64,000 nt of DNA from Brucellaceae bacterium (GCA_020637775.1 JACKJV010000003.1:248001-312000); one strand, 5' to 3'. Positions 28,605-37,858 are shown, numbered from the stretch's first letter. Program-made: numbers and translations. The notes: generated from the sequence alone by a model not told the origin.

Positions 28605-28970
28605 TCACTCCGTCAGCTTGTAGAAACGGAAAGTACCTTCGGGGTATTCGAGAAAGTAGTAATATTTCTTCAGCTTTTTTTCGAGGCGTTTGACCATCCG
28701 ACGGAAAATACGAACCTTCCGGTGCGTTGCCGCCCGGAAATATATCGTGTGCGGCTTGTTCTCGAACACATGGTCGACGACCATGTCGGCCACCGTCCTG
28801 AAAACCTTCAGCGCATTGATGCCCCGGTCCAGTTCGTCCGTCCGGTTTTCGGGAAACAGGTCATATTCGTGGCGGGGATAGTCTTGGACGGGCGCGAACG
28901 CCACCGCGCCGGCGCTATCGATTACCAATTCGTATTCCACGTGATCGACTTCGAAGAACTTGCTCAGCAC
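28605..28970 (-). CDS. Hypothetical protein, 121 residues
   Basis: Family not recognised. Starts with GTG at 28970, preceded at a distance by AAGGA. It is soluble, with an acidic N-terminal half (EVDHVEYELVIDSAG) and a strongly basic helical segment near residues 80-102 (RKVRIFRRMVKRLEKKLKK), then aromatic residues to the end (YYYFLEYPEGTFRFYKLTE). The basic helix could bind nucleic acid. It is slightly less GC-rich than its neighbours and sits in the accessory stretch after the AddAB-like cassette, so horizontal origin is likely. Confidence 0.55.
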   Translation of the reverse strand: MLSKFFEVDHVEYELVIDSAGAVAFAPVQDYPRHEYDLFPENRTDELDRGINALKVFRTVADMVVDHVFENKPHTIYFRAATHRKVRIFRRMVKRLEKKLKKYYYFLEYPEGTFRFYKLTE

Positions 28971-29451
28971 GACATTTCACCATCCTTTCTCACAGGGACT
29001 TCCTGGAACCTTCGATCGACATGCTTTCCGCCAGAACCGGGTCCTTGTGCTGCATGCCGGAAAATGGCGCATGCGACCGGCAAGCAATTCTCCGGTTTCA
29101 TGGCTGTCAAATACGAATGGACGTTGAAATCATCCTTGCCGTGATCGCCACGGCATGGTCGGGATCTGCAAGATCGCCCGCTTGTTCGAGAATTCTGGCA
29201 AGGTCCGACCGGACAACCCTGTGTCCCGATCCGCTCGCATCGCCAGGAAGGGAAACCGATCGCCTTCCTGCATCACCTGAATACACGGAAGATGCGTCAA
29301 ATGCGGGCGTGGTGCGCTGCGGCGGTCTTCTTTTTCTTTCCTGATTGCCGATTGCTTCCAGGCACCTTGCGGGGCGAAAGCGAACAAGCCGGCGCATCGG
29401 AGGTGCCGCAGCGTTCCCGCAAGCGGTTGAAAGCCTGCGCGGCTTGGCACT
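28971..29451. other. 481-base region without a convincing gene
   Basis: Open frames of about 100 codons exist on both strands (29021-29344 plus, 29107-29397 minus), but neither has a good start, and each reads as Arg/Ser/Pro-rich shadow sequence. It may hold gene remnants at the boundary between the accessory segment and the DUF1772 cluster. Confidence 0.4.
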
Positions 29452-29961
29452 TCAGGCCGCCTGTCCCTGAGACTGTGCCGCCCAGGCGAGCGAGAATAGC
29501 AGCAGGCCTGAAGACAGTGCGCATGCAGCGGCGCGGACCGTATTCCAGAAGGTCCAGCGCGGCAGATAGCTGCGCGACCAGTAGTCCAGCGTCGCATCCG
29601 CGGAGGCCTCCATGCCGGCCAGGGTTTCGTTCATCGGCACGTTGAAGAACACCGTGACCCCGAAGCATCCAGCGAAATAGGTCAGGCCCGCCAGCGCCAT
29701 CATGGTTCCGGGGCCGTTCCCGATGATCAGTGCGCCATGGGCCGCGATCAGCAGGGATGCGGGTACGAGACCGAGGAAGAGGACCATGAAGACCCACCGG
29801 AACACCTCCCGGTTGATGGCCTGCATCGCCTCCGCGCCACCCTGGCCGCTGGTCACGGACAGGGCACGCATGATGAAATCCGAGAAGGCGAGAAAGACGC
29901 CGCCCACCAGCGCATAGGCAGGAACGGCGAAATGGGCGAGATAGAAGAGAGTGGGGGACAT
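29452..29961 (-). CDS. DUF1772 (anthrone oxygenase-like) membrane protein
   Basis: A 169-residue inner-membrane protein with four hydrophobic segments (about 5-28, 52-75, 83-105 and 143-163). The family signature is visible: FSDFIMRALS near the first helix, FFNVPMNETLAG before the fourth, and WTFWNTVRA. The family includes fungal anthrone oxygenases, but bacterial members have no proven reaction. It is the last gene of a same-strand group with DUF4345 and NmrA genes, a combination often seen together; a redox or stress role is inferred only. Confidence 0.8.
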   Translation of the reverse strand: MSPTLFYLAHFAVPAYALVGGVFLAFSDFIMRALSVTSGQGGAEAMQAINREVFRWVFMVLFLGLVPASLLIAAHGALIIGNGPGTMMALAGLTYFAGCFGVTVFFNVPMNETLAGMEASADATLDYWSRSYLPRWTFWNTVRAAACALSSGLLLFSLAWAAQSQGQAA

Positions 29962-30023
29962 GGGGAAGGTTCCTTGGTTTGGGGCGGCGGCGGGTCGTCA
30001 AGCGCCACGCCGCCGCGTCAAGA

Positions 30024-30452
30024 TCAGCGGGCGGGCTGTGGCGGCGAGAGGCCGGCTGCCGGCTCCCAAAGGCGCCGCCGGAAGGCTGCCAGGCAGAGCG
30101 CGGCAATGATCAGTTCCGCGACGAGCGCGCCGATGACGCTGCCGGACGGCATTCCGTCCACTGCAAGCCCGATCAGCCGCCCGGCCGGAAAGGCGATGAA
30201 GACCGTCAGGGCCACCATCATGGCGATGGGCAGGACAGAGTGCCGCCGGATGCCGAGCAGCATCAGAACGCCGAAGGCGGCGAGACCGGCGCCGGGTGCA
30301 CGCAATTCGCTCAGCAGGCTGGCATCGTCGCCGAGCGCGATGCCGTAGCCCGCGTAGAAGGTGTGCGGTGCCAGCAGGATGAAGGCGCCGATGGTGAGCG
30401 CGGTGAGGCCGGAGAGGCCGAGCGCGCTCTTCTCGAACAGGGTGGGGCGCAT
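30024..30452 (-). CDS. DUF4345 membrane protein
   Basis: A 142-residue four-helix membrane protein. The segment LLAPHTFYAGYGIALGDDASLLSELRAPGAG is typical of DUF4345, with the helices at about 10-30, 50-68, 72-92 and 103-122 (longest run quoted in parts: HTFYAGYGIAL and LSELRAPGAG). The ATG at 30452 has AAAGGAG 8 bases upstream. Function unknown. It lies between the NmrA and DUF1772 genes, 27 and 62 bases away, so one transcript is likely. Confidence 0.78.
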   Translation of the reverse strand: MRPTLFEKSALGLSGLTALTIGAFILLAPHTFYAGYGIALGDDASLLSELRAPGAGLAAFGVLMLLGIRRHSVLPIAMMVALTVFIAFPAGRLIGLAVDGMPSGSVIGALVAELIIAALCLAAFRRRLWEPAAGLSPPQPAR

Positions 30453-30479
30453 GTCGTTTTCTCCTTTCATGGTGTGGCG

Positions 30480-31307
30480 TCAGGCGGCGCTTGTCCAGGC
30501 GCCGTTCCGGGCGGCGGCCCGGGCGAAGTCCGCGAAGTCGCGGGGGGCGCGGCCAAGCGCCCGCGTCACACCGTCCGTGGTGCAGGCATTGCGCCCGTCC
30601 AGGGTTTCGCGCGCGATGGCGGTGAAGACGTCGGCGACGAAGGTGCCGCCAGCCTGCGCGATGGTCGCATGAAACGCCTCGAAGCTGATCGGGACATGGC
30701 GGATCGCGCGTCCGGTGGCCAGCGAGAGTTCCGCTGCCATGTCCGCGAAGGACATCAGGCGTGGGCCGGTCACCTCGTAGAGTTCGCCCTCGTGGCCTTC
30801 TTCGGTCAGCGCTGCGACGGCGACGTCGGCGATGTCGTCGATGTCGATGATGGGCTCGGCGACATCGCCACCCGGCATCGGAAGGACGCCGGCCAGAACC
30901 GGATCGCGCAGGTAGCCTTCGGAGAAGTTCTGTGCGAACCAGGCAGCCCGGACGATGGTGAAACCGACCCCGGAATGGCGCACCACGTCTTCGCCCAGTT
31001 TCGCATGATGCTCGCCGCGGCCGGAGAGCAGCACGAGACGTTCGACGTCCACGTCGCGGGCCGTCTCGCAAAGAGATTCGAGTTTCTCCACGGCGCCGGG
31101 GAAGGCGAGGTCGGGGAAATAGGTGACATAGGCCGCTCGCGCCCCGCGCAGGGCCGGCCCCCAGGTCTCGGGCGCTTCCCAGTCGAAGGGGGTTGCGGAG
31201 CCGCGTGAGCCGTGGCGAACAGAAATGCCTCGTGCCTCAAGGCGGCCGGCGACGCGGCGGCCTGTCTTGCCGGTTGCACCGATGACGAGAATCGATGGGT
31301 CTTTCAT
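30480..31307 (-). CDS. NmrA-family NAD(P)-binding protein
   Basis: A 275-residue atypical short-chain dehydrogenase. The Rossmann motif GATGKTGRRVAGRL (residues about 8-21) binds NAD(P), and the VTYFPDLAFPG and ERLVLLSGRGEHHAKLGEDVVRHSG stretches follow the NmrA/azoreductase pattern (the latter spans about 90-115). Proteins of this type sense redox state or reduce small quinones or azo compounds. GGGAG lies 6 bases before the ATG at 31307. It probably heads the NmrA-DUF4345-DUF1772 operon, controlled by the AraC-type gene 109 bases upstream. Confidence 0.83.
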   Translation of the reverse strand: MKDPSILVIGATGKTGRRVAGRLEARGISVRHGSRGSATPFDWEAPETWGPALRGARAAYVTYFPDLAFPGAVEKLESLCETARDVDVERLVLLSGRGEHHAKLGEDVVRHSGVGFTIVRAAWFAQNFSEGYLRDPVLAGVLPMPGGDVAEPIIDIDDIADVAVAALTEEGHEGELYEVTGPRLMSFADMAAELSLATGRAIRHVPISFEAFHATIAQAGGTFVADVFTAIARETLDGRNACTTDGVTRALGRAPRDFADFARAAARNGAWTSAA

Positions 31308-31415
31308 GGATTGTCTCCCTGGCTTCGGTTTCGATACCCAGGGGATAGGCGTCATGATGGCGCGCGGTATTGACCGGCGATGCCAGCATTTTGACCGCCG
31401 CCGCCAATGTCCCCG

Positions 31416-32429
31416 TCAGCGCCGGAGCAGATCCTTGCGGTAGGTCGCGGGCGTCGTGCCGGCCCAGCGCTTGAACGCGCGGGTAAAGGCGCTCTGCTCG
31501 GAGAAGCCGGTGAGAAAGGCGATTTCGGCAAGCGAGTGGCGCTCGTCGCGCAAAAGCCCCTCGGCGAGGTCGCGGCGGGTTTCCTCGGTCAGCGCCTGAA
31601 AGCTTATCCCGTGTTCGGAGAGGCGCCTGTGGAAGGACCGCGCGCTGAGTCCGAGTCCACGGGCGATTCCGGCCATTTTCGGCGCCCCCTCGCTGAGGGC
31701 CTGGGCGATTGCGGCTTTCGCCTGGGTGACAAGCGCGGGCTCCTGGACGATCCGGGACAGTTCCGCATCGAGATGCGTGGTGAGATATTGCGAGATGCCC
31801 TCGTCCCCAAGGATGTTGGGCCGCGCCAGCATCGCGTCGGTATAGCGGATCGCGTCGAGTTCGGCGCCGAAGCGCACCGGGCAGCCGAACCAGTCCTCGT
31901 GCGCGGCTGTCGAGTGCGGGGCGGGATGCCGGACCAGCACTTCCACCGGCGCGAGCGGCACCGGGCTGACCTGCCTTGCGATTGACACGGCGCTGGCAAG
32001 GGTCGCCTCGTTCGACAGCCGCATCCCGAGGCGGCGTTCGCCCGCCCGATGCAGGATGAAGAGCGAACCGCCAGCGACCGGACGCAGCTCGTATTCGACG
32101 ACGCTGGTCCACAGGCGCGCATAGCGCTCCACCCTTGCGTAGGAAGCCCCGAGCGTCGTCGCGGCCTTGAAGGCCAGTCCGAGCGCACCGTATTCGTCAA
32201 GCCGCATGGAGGCACCCGTGCGCAGCGGCAGGTCGGTGACATCGATCTGGTCGGCGATCCTTTCGAGCATGTCGTAATAGCGCGCGGCCGGAACCATGTG
32301 CCGCGCCTCCCAGGGGTCGCCGGGGGCAATTCCGACACTGGCCAGCATCGCCGCCGCATCGATCCCGTCGCCAGCAGCGGCGACCACCCTGCGCGCGAAG
32401 AGCGAGGTCACATATCCCATACCCTCCAT
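31416..32429 (-). CDS. AraC-family transcriptional regulator with arabinose-binding-like N-terminal domain
   Basis: A 337-residue regulator. The N-terminal 190 residues match the OruR/GadX-like ligand domain (LRTGASMRLDEYGALGLAFKAATTLG read in parts: DEYGALGLAFKAA). The C-terminal AraC domain has two helix-turn-helices: MAGIARGLGLSARSFHRRL and SLAEIAFLTGFSEQSAFTRAFKRW, closed by GTTPATYR. Start uncertain among ATGs at 32429 and 32420. The same direction and closeness suggest it controls the NmrA-DUF4345-DUF1772 genes. Confidence 0.88.
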   Translation of the reverse strand: MEGMGYVTSLFARRVVAAAGDGIDAAAMLASVGIAPGDPWEARHMVPAARYYDMLERIADQIDVTDLPLRTGASMRLDEYGALGLAFKAATTLGASYARVERYARLWTSVVEYELRPVAGGSLFILHRAGERRLGMRLSNEATLASAVSIARQVSPVPLAPVEVLVRHPAPHSTAAHEDWFGCPVRFGAELDAIRYTDAMLARPNILGDEGISQYLTTHLDAELSRIVQEPALVTQAKAAIAQALSEGAPKMAGIARGLGLSARSFHRRLSEHGISFQALTEETRRDLAEGLLRDERHSLAEIAFLTGFSEQSAFTRAFKRWAGTTPATYRKDLLRR

Positions 32430-32556
32430 CTTACGGTACGCGTGGCGGGCGGCCAAGCGCGCGGCGGGTCCGCACTGGGGCTGGCATCGGTTGATGCTGG
32501 CGAAGCGCGCCGCGCCTCTTGGCGCGATGTTTCAAGGGGAGGCTCAAAAGAGAACA

Positions 32557-32632
32557 TGGTGGGCGGTGAGAGACTCGAACTCCCGACATCCTCGGTGTAA
32601 ACGAGGCGCTCTACCAGCTGAGCTAACCGCCC
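32557..32632 (-). tRNA. tRNA-Val (anticodon TAC)
   Basis: On the minus strand the gene reads GGGCGGTTAGCTCAGCTGG through to a matching ACCGCCC and an encoded CCA. The acceptor stem of 7 pairs, the D-stem, the anticodon arm with loop TTTACAC (anticodon TAC) and the T-arm GGGAGTTCGAGTCTCTC are all present. 76 bases including CCA. Confidence 0.95.
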
Positions 32633-32840
32633 CTTGATGCGCCGGCGGGCGCTTCGGGAACCGGCTGAACAGATAGGCGCTTCAAGCCCGCGAGGCAAGC
32701 CCAAAGCAGTGCCGCGCACCTCTTCCGCAAGGAAATGAAAAAAGTCGTCATTTCCACGTCATCATCCGCTTGACAGTCTCCCCGGTTCCGCTTAATTCAC
32801 CCCCACGACGCCGCCGGAAACGGCAACCACGTCGAAAAGC

Positions 32841-32917
32841 GCGGGTGTAGCTCAGTCGGTTAGAGTGCCGGCCTGTCACGCCGGAGGTCGCGGGTTCGAG
32901 CCCCGTCACTCGCGCCA
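32841..32917 (+). tRNA. tRNA-Asp (anticodon GTC)
   Basis: GCGGGTG pairs with CACTCGC. The anticodon stem CCGGC/GCCGG carries loop CTGTCAC (anticodon GTC), the T-arm is GCGGGTTCGAGCCCCGT, and CCA is encoded. 77 bases. Confidence 0.95.
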
Positions 32918-33025
32918 TTTCTTCTCTTTTCATACAATTGAATTTGGCATTGAACCGATCGCCTCTTCGGTGCTTCCCGTCTGGCCTCTTGCCGGCCCGC
33001 GGCGCGGCCAGGGCGCGACAAGACC

Positions 33026-34630
33026 TCACAACGGGGGCAGGTGTGGCGCTGCTGTTGACGGCTGAGGAAAGCCTTTCCCCTCGGCGCTCCGGCTTGCCGC
33101 TTCCAGCGCGTCCAGCGCACGCATTCGCCAGCCTTCGCCCGCTTCGCCCGGCCCATAGGCTGCCGCGCCGGCTGCAACCAGCACCGGGCGCAGGGGTGTT
33201 CCGCCGGGCATTCTGCACAGGGCGTCCAGCCGGGCTGCCGCTTCGGGCGGACTGGCGGAGCGGATCACCTGCCGGGCCTCACGCACAAGCCTCCGCCATG
33301 AGCGCCGCACATGCCATCGCTGCCGGAGCATGCCGATGCGATTGCCAAGCCCCAGGCCGGCCGCCGCTAGCAGCAGGCCCAGAGCCGTGGCCGCCATCAT
33401 GCCCGGCGCCGTGGTGACGCGCAGCCAGGCGGCCAGCCTCCCGATCATCGTCCGCTCCTCCACCGCCTGTAGTAGCAGGGCATCGCGGTCGGGAATGCCG
33501 ACATTGATCCGCCGTGCCGGCAGGATCGATTCGCGCGCCACTCCGGCCTCGGTGTCGAACCATGGCAGCCGGATCGTGTCCGGAAACACCGGGATGGGGC
33601 TCAGCGCGCGCACACGAAACCGGAAAATGGCTTCCGCTTGCATGCCCTGCGGCGTGATGCGCTGCTTGCGTTCGCTGCCAAGCGGCGTGATGGCGAGCGC
33701 CCGGGCCGGCGGCATGGCGAGATCGGGAATCTGGACGGCCCGCACACCGGCCGCTCGCACGGTAATCGTCCGGACGATCTCGTCGCCGGCATTGAGGCCC
33801 TGCACCTCTTGCGACCATTCCTCGCTCAGCGTCAGCCCGCGGGCGGGCAGCCACCAGGCGCCCGAATCCACGGCCGCCGGCCGCACCGACAGGTGAAGCG
33901 GCGGCGTCGCCACGGAGAACGCCCCGCGCTCCAGCCGCGATTTCTGCATTTCGCCGCTGGCCGAGACACCGGGTATGACAAGCGCGCCGGAGCGGCGCGG
34001 CCATACCAGATAGCGCCAGGCGATACGGCGCAGGCCCGCCTTCTCATCCAGTGTGCGCCGCTCTTCATGGACCGGCACCGCGTCCAGACCGGACAGGTCG
34101 GGCACCGGCATTTCGTCGGCGACAAGGGGATGGCGGTGCGCAAGTTCGATGTCGAGGATCACCTCCTCCTGCACATGCGGGTCCGCTTTCGACACCCGCA
34201 TGACAAGCTGAAGGTCGTCCGGCCCGGGCGACCAGTCCGGCGGAGGCTCCGCCAGAACGGTCACCGATTGCGAATTCGACGAGACGGCACCCGCGCTCAG
34301 CGGTCCGACGATCACAAGCCCGGTCTCCCTTGGCACGATCTCGATTCGCCGCAGCTTCACCTCCACCACCTTGCCCTCGATCACGGCAATGCGCGTGCCA
34401 TAGGTTTCGCGCCCGATCGCGGCAATGTCGCGAAGGGGTCCGAGATCGATCGGCGCGTCGAGTCCCACCGATTCGATTTCCAGCACCACCGTGTCGCCGG
34501 AAACGATCCGGTCGGATTCCAGACGCAGCGATATGGACGGCGATGAAATCGTGGCCGCACGGGCCAGGCCCGGGCCCGCAAGCACGAGCAGGAACAGGCT
34601 GAGTGCAAGCAGGGCAGGGCGCATCACCAT
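33026..34630 (-). CDS. BatD-like protein of the MoxR/VWA operon
   Basis: A 534-residue membrane-anchored periplasmic protein. It has a signal peptide (ALLALSLFLLVLAGPGLARA), several Ig-like beta domains as in BatD/DUF7939 proteins, one late transmembrane helix (about residues 420-440, MMAATALGLLLAAAGLGLG) and a cytoplasmic tail. It is the last gene of the run CXXCW-MoxR-DUF58-DUF4381-VWA-VWA-TPR-BatD. Its start region overlaps the upstream gene (ATGGTGATG around the stop), with ATGs at 34630 and 34624. In mxa-type clusters this kind of set is needed for cofactor or metal insertion into PQQ methanol dehydrogenase; here XoxF is the likely client. Confidence 0.75.
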   Translation of the reverse strand: MVMRPALLALSLFLLVLAGPGLARAATISSPSISLRLESDRIVSGDTVVLEIESVGLDAPIDLGPLRDIAAIGRETYGTRIAVIEGKVVEVKLRRIEIVPRETGLVIVGPLSAGAVSSNSQSVTVLAEPPPDWSPGPDDLQLVMRVSKADPHVQEEVILDIELAHRHPLVADEMPVPDLSGLDAVPVHEERRTLDEKAGLRRIAWRYLVWPRRSGALVIPGVSASGEMQKSRLERGAFSVATPPLHLSVRPAAVDSGAWWLPARGLTLSEEWSQEVQGLNAGDEIVRTITVRAAGVRAVQIPDLAMPPARALAITPLGSERKQRITPQGMQAEAIFRFRVRALSPIPVFPDTIRLPWFDTEAGVARESILPARRINVGIPDRDALLLQAVEERTMIGRLAAWLRVTTAPGMMAATALGLLLAAAGLGLGNRIGMLRQRWHVRRSWRRLVREARQVIRSASPPEAAARLDALCRMPGGTPLRPVLVAAGAAAYGPGEAGEGWRMRALDALEAASRSAEGKGFPQPSTAAPHLPPL

Positions 34631-35499
34631 GGCGATTGCCCCTCGTCCGGTGCATTGCCGGCGGCTTTGCGGCGGCGCAGTTCCAGCGCGATGCGGGTGC
34701 GCAGGTAGCGCGCAGGATCGTCGGTGATGGCGTTCAGCCATTGCTCCGTCGCCTGGTTTTGCTCCAGTTGTGCGCGCGCGCCGGCAGCCTCGCTCATCGG
34801 GCTTTCCGCGGCGCTCTCGCTGCCTCCGGAAGGCCGCCCGGAGGGGTCCTCGTCACCGCGCGTTCCCTTCACCGTGCCGCCGCCTTCGCCTTCCTCTTCC
34901 GGTGGCCGCCGATTGTCCCCGGCCTCGCCGCTGTCGCCCTCGGCCACTGCCTCGGGTGCCGGCTGCCGGCTGTCGGTATTGCCCTGGCGGTCGCGCCCCT
35001 CCTGGCGTTCGCCTTTCTCGCCCTTTTCCGCGCCGGAAGCGGAGTCGCGGCCGTCCTCGTCCTGCTTCTCTTCCTCCACCCGGTCGATGGCCTTCTGGCG
35101 CGGCGTGAGCGCTGCCTGCCCCTTCTTGTCATCCTGCCGTTTCAGGATTTCGCGCATGATCGCGGCATTGTGCCGTGCATCGGCGAAATCCGGTTGCAGC
35201 GACAGCGCGGCCTGATAGCTTTCAAGCGCCAGCGCGAAATAGGACATGCGCACATAGGTATTGCCGAGATTGTAGAGCGATTGCGGATCGGAGGCGCGCA
35301 CGAAAGCCTCCGCGGCCCGCCACCATTGCTCCGACCGGTAGAACGCCACGCCTTTCCAGGCCGGATCGGTGAAAATCTCGGCTGCTTCCGCATGGCGCCC
35401 TTCAGCGAAAAGCTGATGCGCGAGATAGTCGTCGGAGGCATGCGCGGGCACGCCGGCAGCGAGCAGAAACGCAAGGGTCAGACGCGATCTCATGGCCAT
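34624..35499 (-). CDS. TPR protein (BatE/BatC-like) with acidic low-complexity tail
   Basis: A 291-residue protein with a signal peptide (LTLAFLLAAGVPAHA) and two or three TPR-like helix pairs (about residues 50-120, including SLYNLGNTYVRMSYFALALESYQAAL read as a TPR, and LQPDFADARHNAAIM). An about 120-residue charged and Gly/Ser-rich low-complexity stretch follows (about 125-245), then a short amphipathic C-terminus. It starts by overlap with the VWA gene stop and itself overlaps the BatD gene. It probably scaffolds the VWA proteins on the periplasmic side. Counterparts in methylotrophs include MxaK-like proteins; the match is by context. Confidence 0.72.
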   Translation of the reverse strand: MAMRSRLTLAFLLAAGVPAHASDDYLAHQLFAEGRHAEAAEIFTDPAWKGVAFYRSEQWWRAAEAFVRASDPQSLYNLGNTYVRMSYFALALESYQAALSLQPDFADARHNAAIMREILKRQDDKKGQAALTPRQKAIDRVEEEKQDEDGRDSASGAEKGEKGERQEGRDRQGNTDSRQPAPEAVAEGDSGEAGDNRRPPEEEGEGGGTVKGTRGDEDPSGRPSGGSESAAESPMSEAAGARAQLEQNQATEQWLNAITDDPARYLRTRIALELRRRKAAGNAPDEGQSPW

Positions 35500-36407
35500 G
35501 CCCTGCGCAGGGCCAGCAGGGCCAGCGGCAAGGCCGCCAGCAGCAGCCAGTGCGACAGCAGGGCGGTCCCGTCAGGCTGCAAGCCGGCCAGCGCCAGGCG
35601 CGCGCCATGCGTCCGGGTTGAGCCGGCCACGCCGGAGATGTCCACCTGCCCCAGCCTGTCGGAGCGGTACAATGTGCCGCCGCCCGCCCGGGCAAGCGCG
35701 GCCGCCGTTTCCATGTCCACCGGGACGGGCCCCCCGGCGGTTTCATCGGCAAAGGCCACGACATCGATGCGATGGCCGCGCGCGGCGAATTGCGCGGCCG
35801 TGGCCACGGCATTGGCGTTTGCGCCACCTGTGTCGGTCAGCAGGAACAGACGCACCCGGGCAAGGCCGGCATCGGACACGACGGAGGCGGCAAGGGAAAG
35901 CGCGCGGGCCAAGTCCGAGCCCTCGACCGGCACAAGTCCATGGTCGATCGACCGGGCAAGGGCCGCAAAGTGGCGCCGGTCGAAGGCGAAGGGCTCGGCG
36001 AGGAAGGCATCGCCTGCAAAAACGGCAAGGCCGGTGGCGCGGGCGCCGGCGGCCTGCGAAAGCGCGATGGCGCTTTCACGCGCGGCGGCGATCCGGCTCG
36101 GGCGGATGTCGTTGAGCGTCATCGACTTGGAGACATCGACCATGATCAGCCAGGCTTCGGCATGGCGGAATGCGCGAGCGTCGTTCGATGGCAATGCCGG
36201 CGCGGAAAGAGCGGCAAGGGCCAGCGCGATGGCACCCAATGCCGGGTTGAAGCGGCGGCTTCCGGATCGGCGCGGACGCAGCAACGCAAGCAGGGGCGCG
36301 GTGATCACCTTGTCCCAGTCATCGCGCGCTGAACGGCCCGGCCAAAGGAAGGCTGCCGCCAGGCACGCCGCCGCCGGGATCAGCCAGAGGGGCGCCAGCA
36401 GCGTCAT
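35490..36407 (-). CDS. VWA-domain membrane protein (second copy, BatB/MxaL-like)
   Basis: A 305-residue protein with an N-terminal membrane helix pair (about 3-22 and 53-72), a von Willebrand factor A domain whose MIDAS motif is DVSKSMT (about residue 92), and a C-terminal helix (LLLAALPLALLAL). Metal-dependent adhesion sites of this type hold protein partners. It overlaps both neighbours by a few bases (ATGA-type coupling). With the next VWA protein and MoxR it should form a chaperone acting on the PQQ dehydrogenase; this is inferred from the mxa and Bat operons. Confidence 0.8.
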   Translation of the reverse strand: MTLLAPLWLIPAAACLAAAFLWPGRSARDDWDKVITAPLLALLRPRRSGSRRFNPALGAIALALAALSAPALPSNDARAFRHAEAWLIMVDVSKSMTLNDIRPSRIAAARESAIALSQAAGARATGLAVFAGDAFLAEPFAFDRRHFAALARSIDHGLVPVEGSDLARALSLAASVVSDAGLARVRLFLLTDTGGANANAVATAAQFAARGHRIDVVAFADETAGGPVPVDMETAAALARAGGGTLYRSDRLGQVDISGVAGSTRTHGARLALAGLQPDGTALLSHWLLLAALPLALLALRRAWP

Positions 36408-37375
36408 GCCGAAAGCCTCCGGCCTAGAGGCGCCATGGCCAGCGCCATGAAGAGAATGAAGCCGATTGCCGCAAGCGCCGTGAGGTCGCGCTCAGGCACG
36501 AAGGGCGGTGCGGCGGCTTGCGCGGCTTCCATTCGGTCGATGGATTCGTAGGCCGCTGCCAATTCCTCCAGTGTCCGGGCGCGGAAGAATTGTCCGCCCG
36601 AGATGTCGGACACGGCCTTGAGCGTCGCCTCGTCCAGGTCGGCGGAGGGGTCCAGCGGGCTGCCGTCATCGGCCTGGCGGACGCTGCCAAGCCCGATGGC
36701 GTGAATGCGGATGCCGTTGTCGCGCGCCAGCCGTGCCGCGTCCTCGGGCTCCACCGATCCCGAATTGTTGGTGCCGTCCGACAGCAGCACCACGGCGCGC
36801 TGCGCTGCCGGGTCGTCGCGCAATTTCACGATGGCAAGGCCGAGTGCCTCGCCAATGGCAGTCGTTCGCCCTGCCATGCCGATGGCGCTTTCGTTGAGTG
36901 CGTGGATGACAGCCGAACGATCGAAGCTCACGGGACTGGCGGAAAACGCCTCGTCGCCGAACAGGACAAGGCCGATCCTGTCGCCCTGGCGTTTCTCGAT
37001 GAAGGCGCTGGCCACGGCCTTGACGGCGCTCAGCCGGTCGCTGGCAGCCCCGTCGAGCACGAAATCCCGCCGCTCCATCGAACCCGACAGGTCGACCGCC
37101 AGTGCCAGCGCCCGTCCGCTTGCCGGGGTGACGGTCTCGCCCAGGGCCAGGCGGGGCTGGGCCGCGCCCGCCACAAGGCACAGCCATGCGAGGGCGAACA
37201 GCAGAAGCCGTGGTGAAACCCGCGTGCCCGCGCCCGTCGACGCCGCCGCCAGCGCCTCGGAAAGGGCCGGCGGCAGGGCAGGCGCTTCGGCGGCTTCCCG
37301 CCCGTGCCCCCAGAAGACCAGCATGACCGGCAGGGGCAGCGCCAGCAGGGCCAGCGGAAAACCGAAACTCACCAT
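36404..37375 (-). CDS. VWA-domain membrane protein (first copy, BatA/MxaC-like)
   Basis: A 323-residue protein: N-terminal hydrophobic segments (about 5-22 and 55-72), a VWA domain with the complete MIDAS DLSGSM (about residue 94) and VLLSDGTNNSG, and a C-terminal helix (ALAAIGFILFMALAMAPLG). The full MIDAS suggests true metal binding. Coupled by overlap to DUF4381 upstream and to the second VWA gene downstream. Confidence 0.85.
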   Translation of the reverse strand: MVSFGFPLALLALPLPVMLVFWGHGREAAEAPALPPALSEALAAASTGAGTRVSPRLLLFALAWLCLVAGAAQPRLALGETVTPASGRALALAVDLSGSMERRDFVLDGAASDRLSAVKAVASAFIEKRQGDRIGLVLFGDEAFSASPVSFDRSAVIHALNESAIGMAGRTTAIGEALGLAIVKLRDDPAAQRAVVLLSDGTNNSGSVEPEDAARLARDNGIRIHAIGLGSVRQADDGSPLDPSADLDEATLKAVSDISGGQFFRARTLEELAAAYESIDRMEAAQAAAPPFVPERDLTALAAIGFILFMALAMAPLGRRLSA

Positions 37376-37833
37376 GGTTTCAGTCCCTGACGTTTCAGCA
37401 GGCGCGCCAGGTCGTGCTTGAGAAGGTCGGCATCCGGATAGGGCCCGCCGGCATAAAGCGCATGGCCGAAGACCCGCCCGTCGCCATGGGTAAAGAAGCG
37501 GCTTTGCGTCAGGTCGTCCAGCCGCTCCAGCCAGGCTTCCCCGGTCAACCGCGCGGCATCGCTGGCAGACGGACCCTTGAGCCGGGCCAGCGCATAGCGG
37601 CGCAACAGCATGGCCATGTGCGCGATGGCGCGTCCATCGTCGCCCGTGTCGACCTTGTCCAGTTGCGCCAGTGTGGCGCGGATGGCAGGCGATCCGCGGC
37701 TGAAGAGCGTGGTGATGAGCAGCACCGCGGCAGCCAGGGCGCTTGCGGCGATGAAGACGAGAAGCCAGTCCGGCAGGCCGGGCGGCGGGTCCGGCAGGTG
37801 AATGTCGCGAAGGTCGTCGAGTGGGTTTTGCAT
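37369..37833 (-). CDS. DUF4381 membrane protein
   Basis: A 154-residue protein with the DUF4381 start NPLDDLRDIHLPDPP, one transmembrane helix (about 23-45, WLLVFIAASALAAAVLLITT) and a cytoplasmic helical domain ending LLKHDLARLLKRQG. DUF4381 proteins occur almost only between DUF58 and VWA genes of MoxR operons, as here. The ATG at 37833 follows the DUF58 stop by 25 bases. The open frame further upstream overlaps the DUF58 gene and is not coding in this frame. Confidence 0.8.
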   Translation of the reverse strand: MQNPLDDLRDIHLPDPPPGLPDWLLVFIAASALAAAVLLITTLFSRGSPAIRATLAQLDKVDTGDDGRAIAHMAMLLRRYALARLKGPSASDAARLTGEAWLERLDDLTQSRFFTHGDGRVFGHALYAGGPYPDADLLKHDLARLLKRQGLKPW

Positions 37834-37858
37834 AGCCCGTCCGTTCAGCCTGACGCTG

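Noticed and set aside
29021..29397. Overlapping open frames of about 100 codons on both strands
   Set aside because: Neither shows a ribosome-binding site, a family match or a plausible composition; reported as an empty region instead.
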